This document shows positions 1-6,269 of a stretch of 6,269 bases of DNA, piece after piece. Positions within the stretch are counted from its first letter, which is position 1. Each line of letters begins with the position of its first letter. The notes below the pieces were generated by a model, which saw only the letters and a list, made by a program, of their open reading frames with translations, was not told the origin of the DNA and ran no database searches. Source of the DNA: Globobulimina sp. (Eukaryota > Foraminifera > Rotaliida); the NCBI GenBank assembly GCA_003354225.1, contig PIVH01000325.1:1-6269 (forward strand), given 5' to 3'. Position numbers and translations under genes: made by a program.

Positions 1-136
1 GAAGTTGAGAGGTTCAGAAGTTGAATTATTAATGAAACAAGAATCCAATTCTACGATACTTTTATCCACCAACTTCCGAACATCCCAACCTCTCAACGCC
101 TAAACTTCTGAACCTCTCAACTTCTCAACCTCTGAC
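1..136. repeat. Octamer minisatellite arranged as an inverted repeat
   Basis: Bases 71-134 divide exactly into eight consecutive 8-base units, each starting AAC: AACTTCCG, AACATCCC, AACCTCTC, AACGCCTA, AACTTCTG, AACCTCTC, AACTTCTC, AACCTCTG. Bases 1-22 are the perfect reverse complement of 103-124, so the left block is the same array in the opposite orientation. It is cut by the window edge and may continue. The spacer, 23-102, includes the first four, more diverged right-hand units. The right block is almost free of G, so one strand is pyrimidine-rich and the other purine-rich. The sequence shows a repeat able to form a hairpin; any function is unknown. Confidence 0.85.
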
Positions 137-489
137 TTAAATGCATTCCTTCCAATGATAAAACATATGATATATACACAATGGACTGTCAATTGTTGTG
201 TCTGCAGTGCTTAGTTAAACTTTCTGCTTTTTTTGATTAAAAAAATAACAATTTACAGCATCTATACAAGTCTTCAAAACACTAAGCGATTAAACGGGTC
301 ACGCCAATGGCACGCCGCACGTAAATCATTATGTATGATCGAAGCAAATAAAATATAAAAATACAAAAAGCACAACACAAAATATTACATGCAACAATTC
401 TGTACAATGAATCCCACTCAAAACAATGTAAAAACAATTTACAAAACAGATCAAAAAACATGAAACATTGCAATTTATTATTATTTCCA
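137..489. other. Intergenic, no convincing gene
   Basis: This A+T-rich stretch follows the minisatellite and lies downstream of the minus-strand gene at 490-882. On the minus strand, AATAAA at 479-474 lies about a dozen bases past that gene's stop and is a plausible polyadenylation signal. A minus-strand open frame from ATG 461 to stop 282 would give about 59 residues rich in Phe, Cys and Ile with one hydrophobic stretch. It has no supporting features and is not called as a gene. Confidence 0.5.
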
Positions 490-882
490 CTATGATTTTG
501 TTTGTTGGTTGTCAGATTTTGAAGTATGTGAATATGAATATGATATTAATTTTTTCCACTCCATATTTTTTGAAGGATCCATCGGTGGATAGATTGGAAA
601 TGGCGTAGATTTATCTTTATTGTCTGCATTTATTACTTTCCAATCCAATGCTTTCCAATCCACTGTATTTGAAGAATTCTGTTTCAAAGCATCCGATTTG
701 GATTTCCCATCTCTAACCATTTTGTCTTCAATTGATTCATAATTGAGATGCACTGGGAATATCATTTGAGTCCAATGATCAATTCGCTTTTTCTCATTAC
801 AGATCAATTTTCCATCTGACTGCGTTGCGTCATTGTCGTCTGATTCGCCTTTAAGTATCACAGAATGAATGTATTTGAACAT
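490..882 (-). CDS. Small hydrophilic protein with repeated Trp-Lys motifs, unknown function
   Basis: I do not recognise this 130-residue protein. It starts at ATG 882-880 (purine at -3) and ends at TAG. It is polar throughout, with no signal peptide or membrane segment, and is rich in Asp, Lys, Ser and Asn, which suggests a largely disordered soluble protein. The one notable pattern is in the C-terminal half: VDWKALDWKVI (residues about 73-83) and MEWKKLI (about 107-113), that is three acidic-Trp-Lys steps spaced by hydrophobic residues, as in short linear binding motifs. The stop of the seven-helix gene lies 97 bases upstream on the same strand, leaving a very short intergenic region. It could instead be a 3' part of that gene joined by an unseen splice, but I found no phase-consistent junction. 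That this frame is coding is likely but not certain. Confidence 0.55.
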   Translation of the reverse strand: MFKYIHSVILKGESDDNDATQSDGKLICNEKKRIDHWTQMIFPVHLNYESIEDKMVRDGKSKSDALKQNSSNTVDWKALDWKVINADNKDKSTPFPIYPPMDPSKNMEWKKLISYSYSHTSKSDNQQTKS

Positions 883-979
883 GTCTAACGAAGGGATTGC
901 TTAATTTTGCGAATGTACAACAATTTAAAAAACTATACAACAAAATAAAACTAAAAAACTTTGTATGATTTTATATCAA

Positions 980-1882
980 TTATTGTTCAGGTTCGGGACT
1001 TGTAGCTTCCACTTCTATTGCTTGCATTGCATTAAGTGTATTATGTGTATCCCCCTCAGATTGGTTGGCTGTGATCGAGTACCATACAAATTTGATAAAC
1101 CATGACACAACAAACCAATATCCAGCCCATCCAACAACAAAGATAACAAATGCCTGAATATATTGGCCCGATGAATCCGTATCGTTCAATCCGGCGGACA
1201 CCACATCATAAAGTGTCCATTCATCGGTAATAAACGTGTACGTGAATGATAAAATAGTGCCGATAAACGCAGCAACACTGAACAATATTAACAACACAGC
1301 GTATCGTAAGTGTATTTTGTCTTCGTTGGCCGCATAAAAAACCCAATAATATGTATACGCTAAGCCTGAGGTCGCGATGAATAGAAAAAATAAGCGAATG
1401 TCACCATAAATGCGGACAAATATCCATGATGAGGCCGTAAATGCAATTAGTAAGCATACAAAAACTATAAATGAAAAAGTTATTGCTATTCCATACCAAA
1501 AATAATTAATTATATTTGGTACTGTTTGGCCGTTCAATTCTTGCTCAAAATATCGACGAATTAATTCTAAAACAATCATAGAGCCCGTTATACAGATCGA
1601 GACATCGATGAGTCCTTTCAAGCAAATGTTAATATAAAATATCTCGTCGCCGATACTCGAAAGATCTTCACTCCAAATCCAAAAATCTGTGTCGATGAAC
1701 GCAAATATCACTAAAAATACGGTGGTACAGAAATTTAAGATGCGTGCGGTTAATGGCACTTTATTTGTGGAAAATGAACATTCTGCCTTTGATTGATACA
1801 ACTGATAGCTCGATACCATGAGAAAAATCGTATTTATTACAATAAAAATTATTCCTACCGCAAGTCTAGCGACGTAGGCCAT
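980..1882 (-). CDS. Seven-helix integral membrane protein, receptor-like topology
   Basis: This is a single-exon, 300-residue protein. I start it at ATG 1882-1880; an in-frame GTG two codons upstream is not a credible eukaryotic start. Seven hydrophobic segments are visible at about residues 5-27, 44-65, 82-110, 126-150, 161-184, 192-217 and 241-268. They are followed by a polar, acidic tail ending in SPEPEQ. The loop between helices 6 and 7 carries an NDT glycosylation sequon (about residue 233), and the helix 2-3 loop is acidic. Both fit an outside N-terminus and an inside C-terminus, the topology of G-protein-coupled receptors and of several unrelated seven-helix families. I see no diagnostic motif such as a DRY-like or NPxxY sequence, so no family is assigned. 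It is divergent from the coiled-coil gene at 2026. The coding frame is well supported by length, composition and clear topology. Confidence 0.82.
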   Translation of the reverse strand: MAYVARLAVGIIFIVINTIFLMVSSYQLYQSKAECSFSTNKVPLTARILNFCTTVFLVIFAFIDTDFWIWSEDLSSIGDEIFYINICLKGLIDVSICITGSMIVLELIRRYFEQELNGQTVPNIINYFWYGIAITFSFIVFVCLLIAFTASSWIFVRIYGDIRLFFLFIATSGLAYTYYWVFYAANEDKIHLRYAVLLILFSVAAFIGTILSFTYTFITDEWTLYDVVSAGLNDTDSSGQYIQAFVIFVVGWAGYWFVVSWFIKFVWYSITANQSEGDTHNTLNAMQAIEVEATSPEPEQ

Positions 1883-2025
1883 TATCACTTAAAATTTACT
1901 TAATTGGATCCCTTTCGTTGTCTGTGATTCTCAATGGATTGTTTTTAGGTGGCCATTGTTTGGAAGCTACGACGTTTTTACTTAAATATCTTTCAACTTT
2001 AAACAGCATCCTTTCTTCTGATCAA
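1883..2025. promoter_or_regulatory. Divergent (bidirectional) promoter region with a small uORF
   Basis: Only 143 bases separate the ATG of the minus-strand seven-helix gene from the ATG of the plus-strand coiled-coil gene, so both promoters and both 5' leaders must lie here. I see no clear TATA box on either strand; TTAAATAT near 1983-1990 is a weak candidate for the plus-strand gene. The plus-strand leader has an upstream ATG at 1934 followed by a stop at 1946-1948, a four-codon uORF. That the region promotes both genes is inferred from layout. Confidence 0.55.
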
Positions 2026-2908
2026 ATGAATAAAAAAAGACCATCAATCATTCTCACCGATGATGATTTGCGCGCACATGTAAAGTTTGCTCGATTGCAC
2101 AGAAAATTATCAAAACTGAACGAAATGTCATCAGAATACGATCGTCATCATCGTCGATTTAATTCCATATCTTTCACAGAAAAATCAAAAAATCCAAAAA
2201 ACAATGCGGGAGAGGAAATAAATTGTATTGCATCATCAAAAAAAGCAACCAAAGAAAGACAACGATCCAAATCAATGTCAACTGCAACCACAAAACCAAT
2301 GACTAATTTATCACCAACAACGCCAACTAAATCCAAAAAATCAAAACGCAAAAACAAACTAAAAAAATTGCAAAATAAAATAAAAGAATTAGAAGCAGAA
2401 AAAGTTGAGTTTTTATATTTTTGCCAAACCAAATAAACATTTCTGACAATTCAGACTGTGATGAACACCGAATGTACAAAATATAGATTAGAAATCAGGA
2501 AATTACGACAAACCTTATCTCAAAATAAAATAAAACAGCTTGAAATTGATAATGAAAATTATGAATCGGAGACAGAAACACATGTAAAAATTAATGAATT
2601 AACAAATAAAAATTATGAATTAAAAAAACAATTAATTTTGGTTTCAATTAAAGAATGTAATCAATGTAAAGATTTAAAGAAAAAAATTATTAGACAGGTT
2701 TTGTTTTATTTTATATCTTTTTTTTGCCACAAATAACGTTTTTCTTTTCCAGAATTTTAAAATTGGATTGTTACAAATTGAAAATGGTGCAATAAAAACA
2801 AAATACGAAGCAATGACAACACAAGTTAAGTTTGATGCATTTTTATTTGCCAAATGTGTGAATTTAATTAATTATAAATATTTTGAATTGGTTGACAAAG
2901 AATGCTAA
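2026..2908 (+). CDS. Basic coiled-coil protein, three exons, unknown function
   Basis: I join exons 2026-2403, 2455-2697 and 2753-2908, with both introns in phase 0, giving 258 residues. I chose ATG 2026; the open frame runs back to 1918 but has no earlier ATG. Residues 1-60 are basic (RAHVKFARLHRKL). Residues 68-110 are a Ser/Thr/Lys-rich low-complexity linker (KSKKSKRKNK), which may be a nuclear localisation signal. From about 107 to 225 the sequence shows heptad-like spacing typical of a coiled coil (KLKKLQNKIKELEAEK; later INELTNKNYELKKQL), interrupted by CNQCK near 193-197. The end is uncertain: a possible third phase-0 intron at 2825-2900 would replace the last 27 residues and move the stop to 2970-2972. 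It may be a structural or scaffolding protein. The splice model is strong; the function is unknown. Confidence 0.75.
2404..2454 (+). other. Intron 1 of the coiled-coil gene (51 nt)
   Basis: The donor is GTTGAG and the acceptor TTCAG, phase 0. A CTGAC branch-point-like motif lies at 2443-2447, about 8 bases before the AG. The intron contains an in-frame TAA, and removing it joins two coiled-coil frames without changing register. Confidence 0.8.
2698..2752 (+). other. Intron 2 of the coiled-coil gene (55 nt)
   Basis: The donor is GTTTTG and the acceptor TTTTCCAG, preceded by a clear polypyrimidine run; phase 0. It contains an in-frame TAA. It shares a TTTTTGCCA block followed by an A-rich ATAAC segment with intron 1. 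Confidence 0.8.
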
Positions 2909-3170
2909 ATTATGCAAATGCAAAAATACTTTGGAGACGGCTTTAAGGCATTTTATGCCAATGAGTGACTGACTAAACACGTTGTTTTTAGATTGTGTGT
3001 TAACTGTGTTTCTTTTCAATATTTATGTTTCTTTAATTTATCTTCAACACAAAACAAAATCGTTTGGTGGACTCTACACTAAAAAACATTTGCGACCGTA
3101 AACTAAGTATAAACCATACAATTATGACATATATCTATAAAAATAATCAATCCAAAACTTTTAATTAATC
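2909..3170. other. Convergent intergenic region, shared 3' ends
   Basis: The plus-strand coiled-coil gene and the minus-strand multi-helix gene both end here, so this 262-base A+T-rich stretch must hold two 3' untranslated regions and two polyadenylation sites. I see no RNA gene or repeat. Its first 64 bases would be coding if the coiled-coil gene uses the alternative third intron. Confidence 0.5.
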
Positions 3171-5126
3171 CTAAATCAAGGAAGTATTATTTTTTGTCAC
3201 CAGTTTCTTTATTCTAAATATAAAATAATATAGGATTGCAACACAAATTGTTAATATAAATCCAATCACGATCCCACCAAACGATATCCATTTACAGTTC
3301 TGATACAATGGCAATAATAATACAAACTGAGTTGGAAAAGCACACAATAAAATAAATAATATAGTTTCCAACATAATAATATCTGGTACAAAATGCTGCA
3401 GCATTTGAGGATTTAACAAAATAAATCTCAATTTATAGATCATGCATAAAAACAACAATGATAATGACGCAATTAAAAATATCGACGGATTCAACCATGA
3501 AAATGCCACTCCATAATAGAATAAAATGACTGCCAAAAACCAATTTTCATGCAAAAAATACAGCTCTTTGGCAGTAAACATAGTAAAACACGCTGCTGTC
3601 AAAAACAACATTTTAGAGCAACAATTTGTTCTTTTATTTTTCTCCAAACAATATCCAAATACATAGGCATTCAACATTTCAATTGCAAACGCAATAAATT
3701 GAGATGAAATGACAGCGCTCCATAGAAAAAACGTTGCCTCAATTGCGGATTGATTCAATTTATCCAAATATCTCTCCAGCGATTGTTGAGTGACATTGCC
3801 ATTAATATTCAATATCGATATGGGATAAACACGGATTGTAGGCACATATAAAGCGTATGTCGTATTCACCATAACCAATATGCACTGTCTATGGAATCTA
3901 CAGTTCCTCGAATCTGCTTCAATCAATGCGGCACTGTCTGCGTTATCCGGACTGTTCATCGAATGATGATAATGTTTATATTCGTACGTGGTTATAAAAC
4001 CAATTAGTTTGACCAGAAACAGTCCAAATGTCAATACCATAAAACAGTATAAATATCTCCCACCTATTTACATAAAAATGGACATACAAAAACAAAACAA
4101 ATTGAAAATGCATATGACAGTCATGACACACCTGGGAAATATAAATATTGTTCAACAAAATATTCGATTAACAGTGTGATGGATAAACAAAGTATTAACA
4201 TGCTCCATATCTTAAATGTGCGCTTAATTAAAGTCGATTTATCCGCGCCGGTTAAGGAGAAAAATCCGCTCATTAACTGAGTAATATCTTTTTCATGTTT
4301 AGTCCATAATGGATTATGCTTTGACCTCCAAAAATATTGCCAGGATAACGCATAAATGATAGATATCAACACCACCCACAATGTGGCTATAACCATCAGA
4401 ATGTTGCGGTTTTTCATTGAATCATTGTGGCCGCTATCAACAATGCATGAATTGCTCATCATTGCCGGTTCTAAGATAATGCAATAAATAAGATTTGCAC
4501 ATTTTATATTTAATAATCGCATGGTAAGCATGAGTATGAGCCATGATATAAATGATAGAAAAACGGCTAATAAGGATAACCTGAAAAAAGTGTTTCTGAG
4601 TTCCTTTCCTGAATCATAATCAACTTTCACTTTCTGCGTTGTTTTGTGATTTGGTGAGTTTGAAGTATCTGTTTCTTCAGTCGAGACTAATGAGTCTGCG
4701 GTGGCATCATTATGACTGTTCTCTGACATTTCAAGCTTTAATTGTGTATGGTTTATGATTATGATCTGATGATATACAGTATATATAATATAAATATAAT
4801 GTATGTATCGGAATGAGTACCTTTTTTGTATTTTCTTCCGGAGTCATTGGCGGTATGATATCATTTGCTATTTGTTCTGATACATCTTTAGACTCTATTT
4901 TTAATTTTACTGTTTTGTAGCAGCCAAATTGCGTATAATGTTGCAGAATGAAACAAAATATGACATACAAGCACGCGTACGTTTGGCCAATTCTTTGCGA
5001 ATTTGTGATTGCTCACTTTTCTGTCGCACAATTATTTCAGTCAAAATGCCCAATTATGGAGAAGTACACAAATAGACAACTGAACAGAAATTGTAGTAAA
5101 TGAAGGTCTGGTGGAATGCACGCCAT
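3171..5126 (-). CDS. Polytopic membrane protein (about ten helices), five exons, unknown family
   Basis: The preferred model joins 5126-5070, 5020-4969, 4909-4821, 4765-4132 and 4063-3171 on the minus strand, with every junction phase-consistent: 574 residues ending in TAG. The first 120 or so residues are mostly hydrophilic (charged helix at 20-66, then a Ser/Thr/Asp-rich part). Hydrophobic segments follow at about 127-148, 186-210, 250-276, 281-304, 389-415, 428-447, 451-469, 470-490, 506-531 and 537-560. Between segments 4 and 5 lies a loop of roughly 85 residues with three N-glycosylation sequons (about 344, 367, 381) and two cysteines, presumably luminal or extracellular. A plasma- or endomembrane transporter or receptor is possible; I recognise no family motif. 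The last two exons are solid (about 0.8); the first three are about 0.45. A simpler start is ATG 4729, with the A+T-rich stretch at 4775-4800 as its promoter. Confidence 0.7.
4064..4131 (-). other. Last intron of the multi-helix membrane protein gene (68 nt)
   Basis: On the minus strand the donor is GTGTGT after CCAG and the acceptor is AAATAG, phase 1. Without it the upstream frame stops four codons later. With it, a Gly codon is rebuilt across the junction and the two membrane-protein frames join. The donor is weak apart from GT. Confidence 0.75.
4766..4820 (-). other. Third intron of the multi-helix gene (55 nt), with an alternative acceptor
   Basis: The donor is GTACTC and the preferred acceptor is ATCAG at 4768-4766, phase 0. 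A second acceptor, TTAAAG ending at 4736, also keeps the frame and would remove ten residues (IIIINHTQLK). I prefer the first because it is CAG and gives a length typical of the window's introns. Confidence 0.5.
4910..4968 (-). other. Second intron of the multi-helix gene (59 nt), tentative
   Basis: The donor is GTATGT, the best-looking donor in the window, and the acceptor is AAACAG, phase 1. It links two open frames that otherwise end at a stop or have no ATG. Confidence 0.5.
5021..5069 (-). other. First intron of the multi-helix gene (49 nt), tentative
   Basis: The donor is GTGTAC and the acceptor GCGACAG, phase 0, with a TTGACTGA branch-point-like motif about 20 bases before the AG. It connects a 19-codon first exon from ATG 5126 to the next open frame. 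The donor is weak, so this junction is the least certain. Confidence 0.4.
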
Positions 5127-5195
5127 ACATTCTATGATTCTCAACTCAAAAGAAAAACAAGTTATGTTTTCACGGTTTTTGGAATTTGTATCCGT

Positions 5196-5879
5196 TCATT
5201 CCTTACAAGCACCCATAATGCCACAAATACGCTCGATATATTCTTTTTTATTTTCTTTTCCCCACAGCCAATTCTCCTCAATGTTTGTAAAATGTTTTGT
5301 TTCTTTCTTTACATTAACATTTATAATAAATGGTGTTGGCGCTGATAATGCCAACCTTTGCTTCAATTTCCTTTTACAATCAATACATGACTGGTACATA
5401 AACTCTTCCTTTTGTTTGCTTGTTGGATATGATTTCGTTTCATCTGTCAATCAATGGTAACAAACAGTTAATTAATAATAATATAAAATAAAAATACCTG
5501 ATAAAGCACATGGACTCATCCATTTACAAATCTCCACAATGATATCAGATTCGTTATAATTATCAATTGATAATAGAAAATTGGTTGCTGTGATTTGGTC
5601 GATACCACAGTAGTTTGCAATGTGAGTTACCACATCATCTCTTAAGTGAAATCCGTGCTTAATATCCTCACTTAATGGTTGTAAGTATGATTTAAAATGA
5701 TCTTTACATGCTTTACATTTCTCAAATTCATCTGCTTCATTTGTTGTACTTGCCAGACAATTACCATATATTCTCTTCAATGCTTGGACAAATGCATTTT
5801 TTTGCTCTTCTGTTGGTTGCACGATAACAACTGCCAATGATAGGGTGCTAACTACGAATCTATGTCCAAATTTTTTCAT
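5196..5879 (-). CDS. Secreted protein with two saposin B-like domains
   Basis: I join exons 5879-5498 and 5443-5196 (phase 1), giving 209 residues. Residues 1-22 look like a signal peptide (basic MKKFGHR, then a hydrophobic core ending VVIV). Domain 1 spans about 55-124 with cysteines at 55, 58, 91, 118 and 124 (CKAC, then EICKWMSPC). Domain 2 spans about 147-207 with CIDC and ICGIMGAC. The opening CxxC and closing Cx5C are the outer cysteine pairs of the saposin fold; the usual C3-C4 pair is incomplete in domain 1 and absent in domain 2. A sequon (NES, about 109) fits a secretory or lysosomal protein. Saposin-like proteins bind lipids; members include sphingolipid activators and pore-forming peptides of amoebae, and the sequence does not tell which applies here. 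I chose ATG 5879 over 6023 because a TATA box lies between them. The stop follows the last cysteine by two residues. Confidence 0.8.
5444..5497 (-). other. Intron of the saposin-like gene (54 nt)
   Basis: The donor is GTATTT and the acceptor TTGACAG, phase 1, rebuilding an Asp codon at the junction. It contains an in-frame stop. TTAACTG and TTGAC are possible branch points. Removing it places the second CxxC motif in frame with the first saposin-like domain, which is strong independent support. Confidence 0.82.
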
Positions 5880-5937
5880 CTTATATATGATACGATGTGT
5901 GTAATATCCTCTACATACATTATTTACACACAGTTTG

Positions 5938-5947
5938 CTTTTATATA
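5938..5947 (-). promoter_or_regulatory. TATA box of the saposin-like gene
   Basis: On the minus strand this reads TATATAAAAG, a near-ideal TATA box about 60 bases upstream of ATG 5879. Transcription starting about 30 bases downstream would give a 5' leader of roughly 40 bases. It argues that the in-frame extension back to 6023 is not translated. Confidence 0.6.
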
Positions 5948-6194
5948 CGCTGTGATTAAATGGTCTAACACTTGGCTTGCATATCTTTATGGAATGCCTC
6001 ACAATTTGAGCAAGTTGGTTCATTATTTAGTTTCTACAGTTTACTAACCACAGTTTGCGAATTATAAAAAACAGGGAAAAAAAAATATGCAAAATAAAAT
6101 GTTGAAAGAGAACACAACAATCTGTTTTTTCCATGCATCTGAAACACATTGGTTGAATTTGGTTCTGTCTATTCTTATTAGTAGAAAATATATA
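5948..6194. other. Upstream region of the saposin-like gene
   Basis: Beyond the TATA box this A+T-rich stretch should hold upstream promoter elements of the saposin-like gene. It contains A-runs near 6065-6090 but no open frame I can support on either strand, and no RNA gene that I recognise. Confidence 0.4.
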
Positions 6195-6258
6195 TACTGT
6201 GTATATTCTGTCTACTGTGTATACTGCATATATTGTCTACTGACTCTACTGGTAGACA
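6195..6258. repeat. Short interspersed direct and inverted repeats
   Basis: TACTGTGTATA occurs at 6195-6205 and 6213-6223 (18-base spacing). TGTCTACTG occurs at 6209-6217 and 6234-6242. TGTCTAC at 6234-6240 is the reverse complement of GTAGACA at 6252-6258, a 7-base stem with an 11-base loop. ATATAC-TGT-GTATAT at 6192-6206 is also an inverted repeat. It looks like a decaying minisatellite that may continue past the window edge. Confidence 0.6.
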
Positions 6259-6269
6259 TATTTTGTATA

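Noticed and set aside
71-134. Telomere or CRISPR-type repeat
   Set aside because: The units are degenerate, occur in both orientations and have no unique spacers of CRISPR length; they do not match a telomere repeat I know.
282-473. Minus-strand open frame of about 60 Cys/Phe-rich residues
   Set aside because: The long version starts with TTG; from the first ATG (461) it is 59 residues in an A+T-rich 3' region with no other support.
1918-2025. Upstream extension of the coiled-coil protein
   Set aside because: It begins at TTG with no ATG before 2026, and it overlaps the divergent promoter region.
2148-2432. Minus-strand hydrophobic open frame
   Set aside because: It is antisense to the Lys/Ser-rich exon 1 of the coiled-coil gene; its hydrophobicity is a shadow of Lys and Asn codons.
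3976-4179. Short frames on both strands across the 4064-4131 intron
   Set aside because: They overlap well-supported exons of the multi-helix gene in other frames and run through the intron.
4910-5017. A second open frame with a hydrophobic stretch (LVCHILFHSATLYAIWLL) on the minus strand
   Set aside because: It is also open across this interval but has no ATG, and I found no phase-consistent join to the downstream exon.
5100-5460. Two plus-strand open frames
   Set aside because: They are antisense to the second saposin-like exon and the start of the next gene; the minus-strand reading has splice and domain support.
5862-6047. Plus-strand open frame and the minus-strand N-terminal extension to 6023
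   Set aside because: The plus frame has no support. The minus extension would run through the TATA box and bury the signal peptide inside the protein.

Overview
The window looks like a piece of an A+T-rich, gene-dense nuclear genome from a eukaryote, most likely a single-celled one. The main evidence is that broken reading frames rejoin in phase once short GT-AG introns (about 49-68 bases) are removed, that secreted and polytopic membrane proteins dominate, and that one gene has a good TATA box. TAA, TAG and TGA all act as stops, so a ciliate-type code is unlikely. I cannot name the species. An amoeboid protist (rhizarian or amoebozoan) would fit, but this is only a guess.

Layout: 1-136 holds an 8-base-period minisatellite whose two blocks form a 22-base perfect inverted repeat; the rest up to 489 has no convincing gene. 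On the minus strand, 490-882 encodes a small hydrophilic protein and 980-1882 a seven-helix membrane protein. The latter shares a 143-base divergent promoter region with a plus-strand, three-exon gene for a basic coiled-coil protein (2026-2908). Facing that gene on the minus strand is a multi-exon gene for a membrane protein of about ten helices (3171-5126; the core exons are solid, the 5' mini-exons tentative). Just upstream of it, 69 bases away, lies a two-exon gene for a secreted protein with two saposin-like domains (5196-5879), which has a TATA box. The right end (5880-6269) is promoter and repeat-like DNA.

The genes do not form an obvious pathway. Only the saposin-like protein can be assigned to a family, by its cysteine pattern. 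The two membrane proteins are described by topology only. The observations most worth following are the octamer inverted repeat, the resemblance among the coiled-coil gene's introns (a possible introner-like family), the saposin-like domains lacking the central disulfide, and an in-frame pair of splice acceptors in the large membrane-protein gene.
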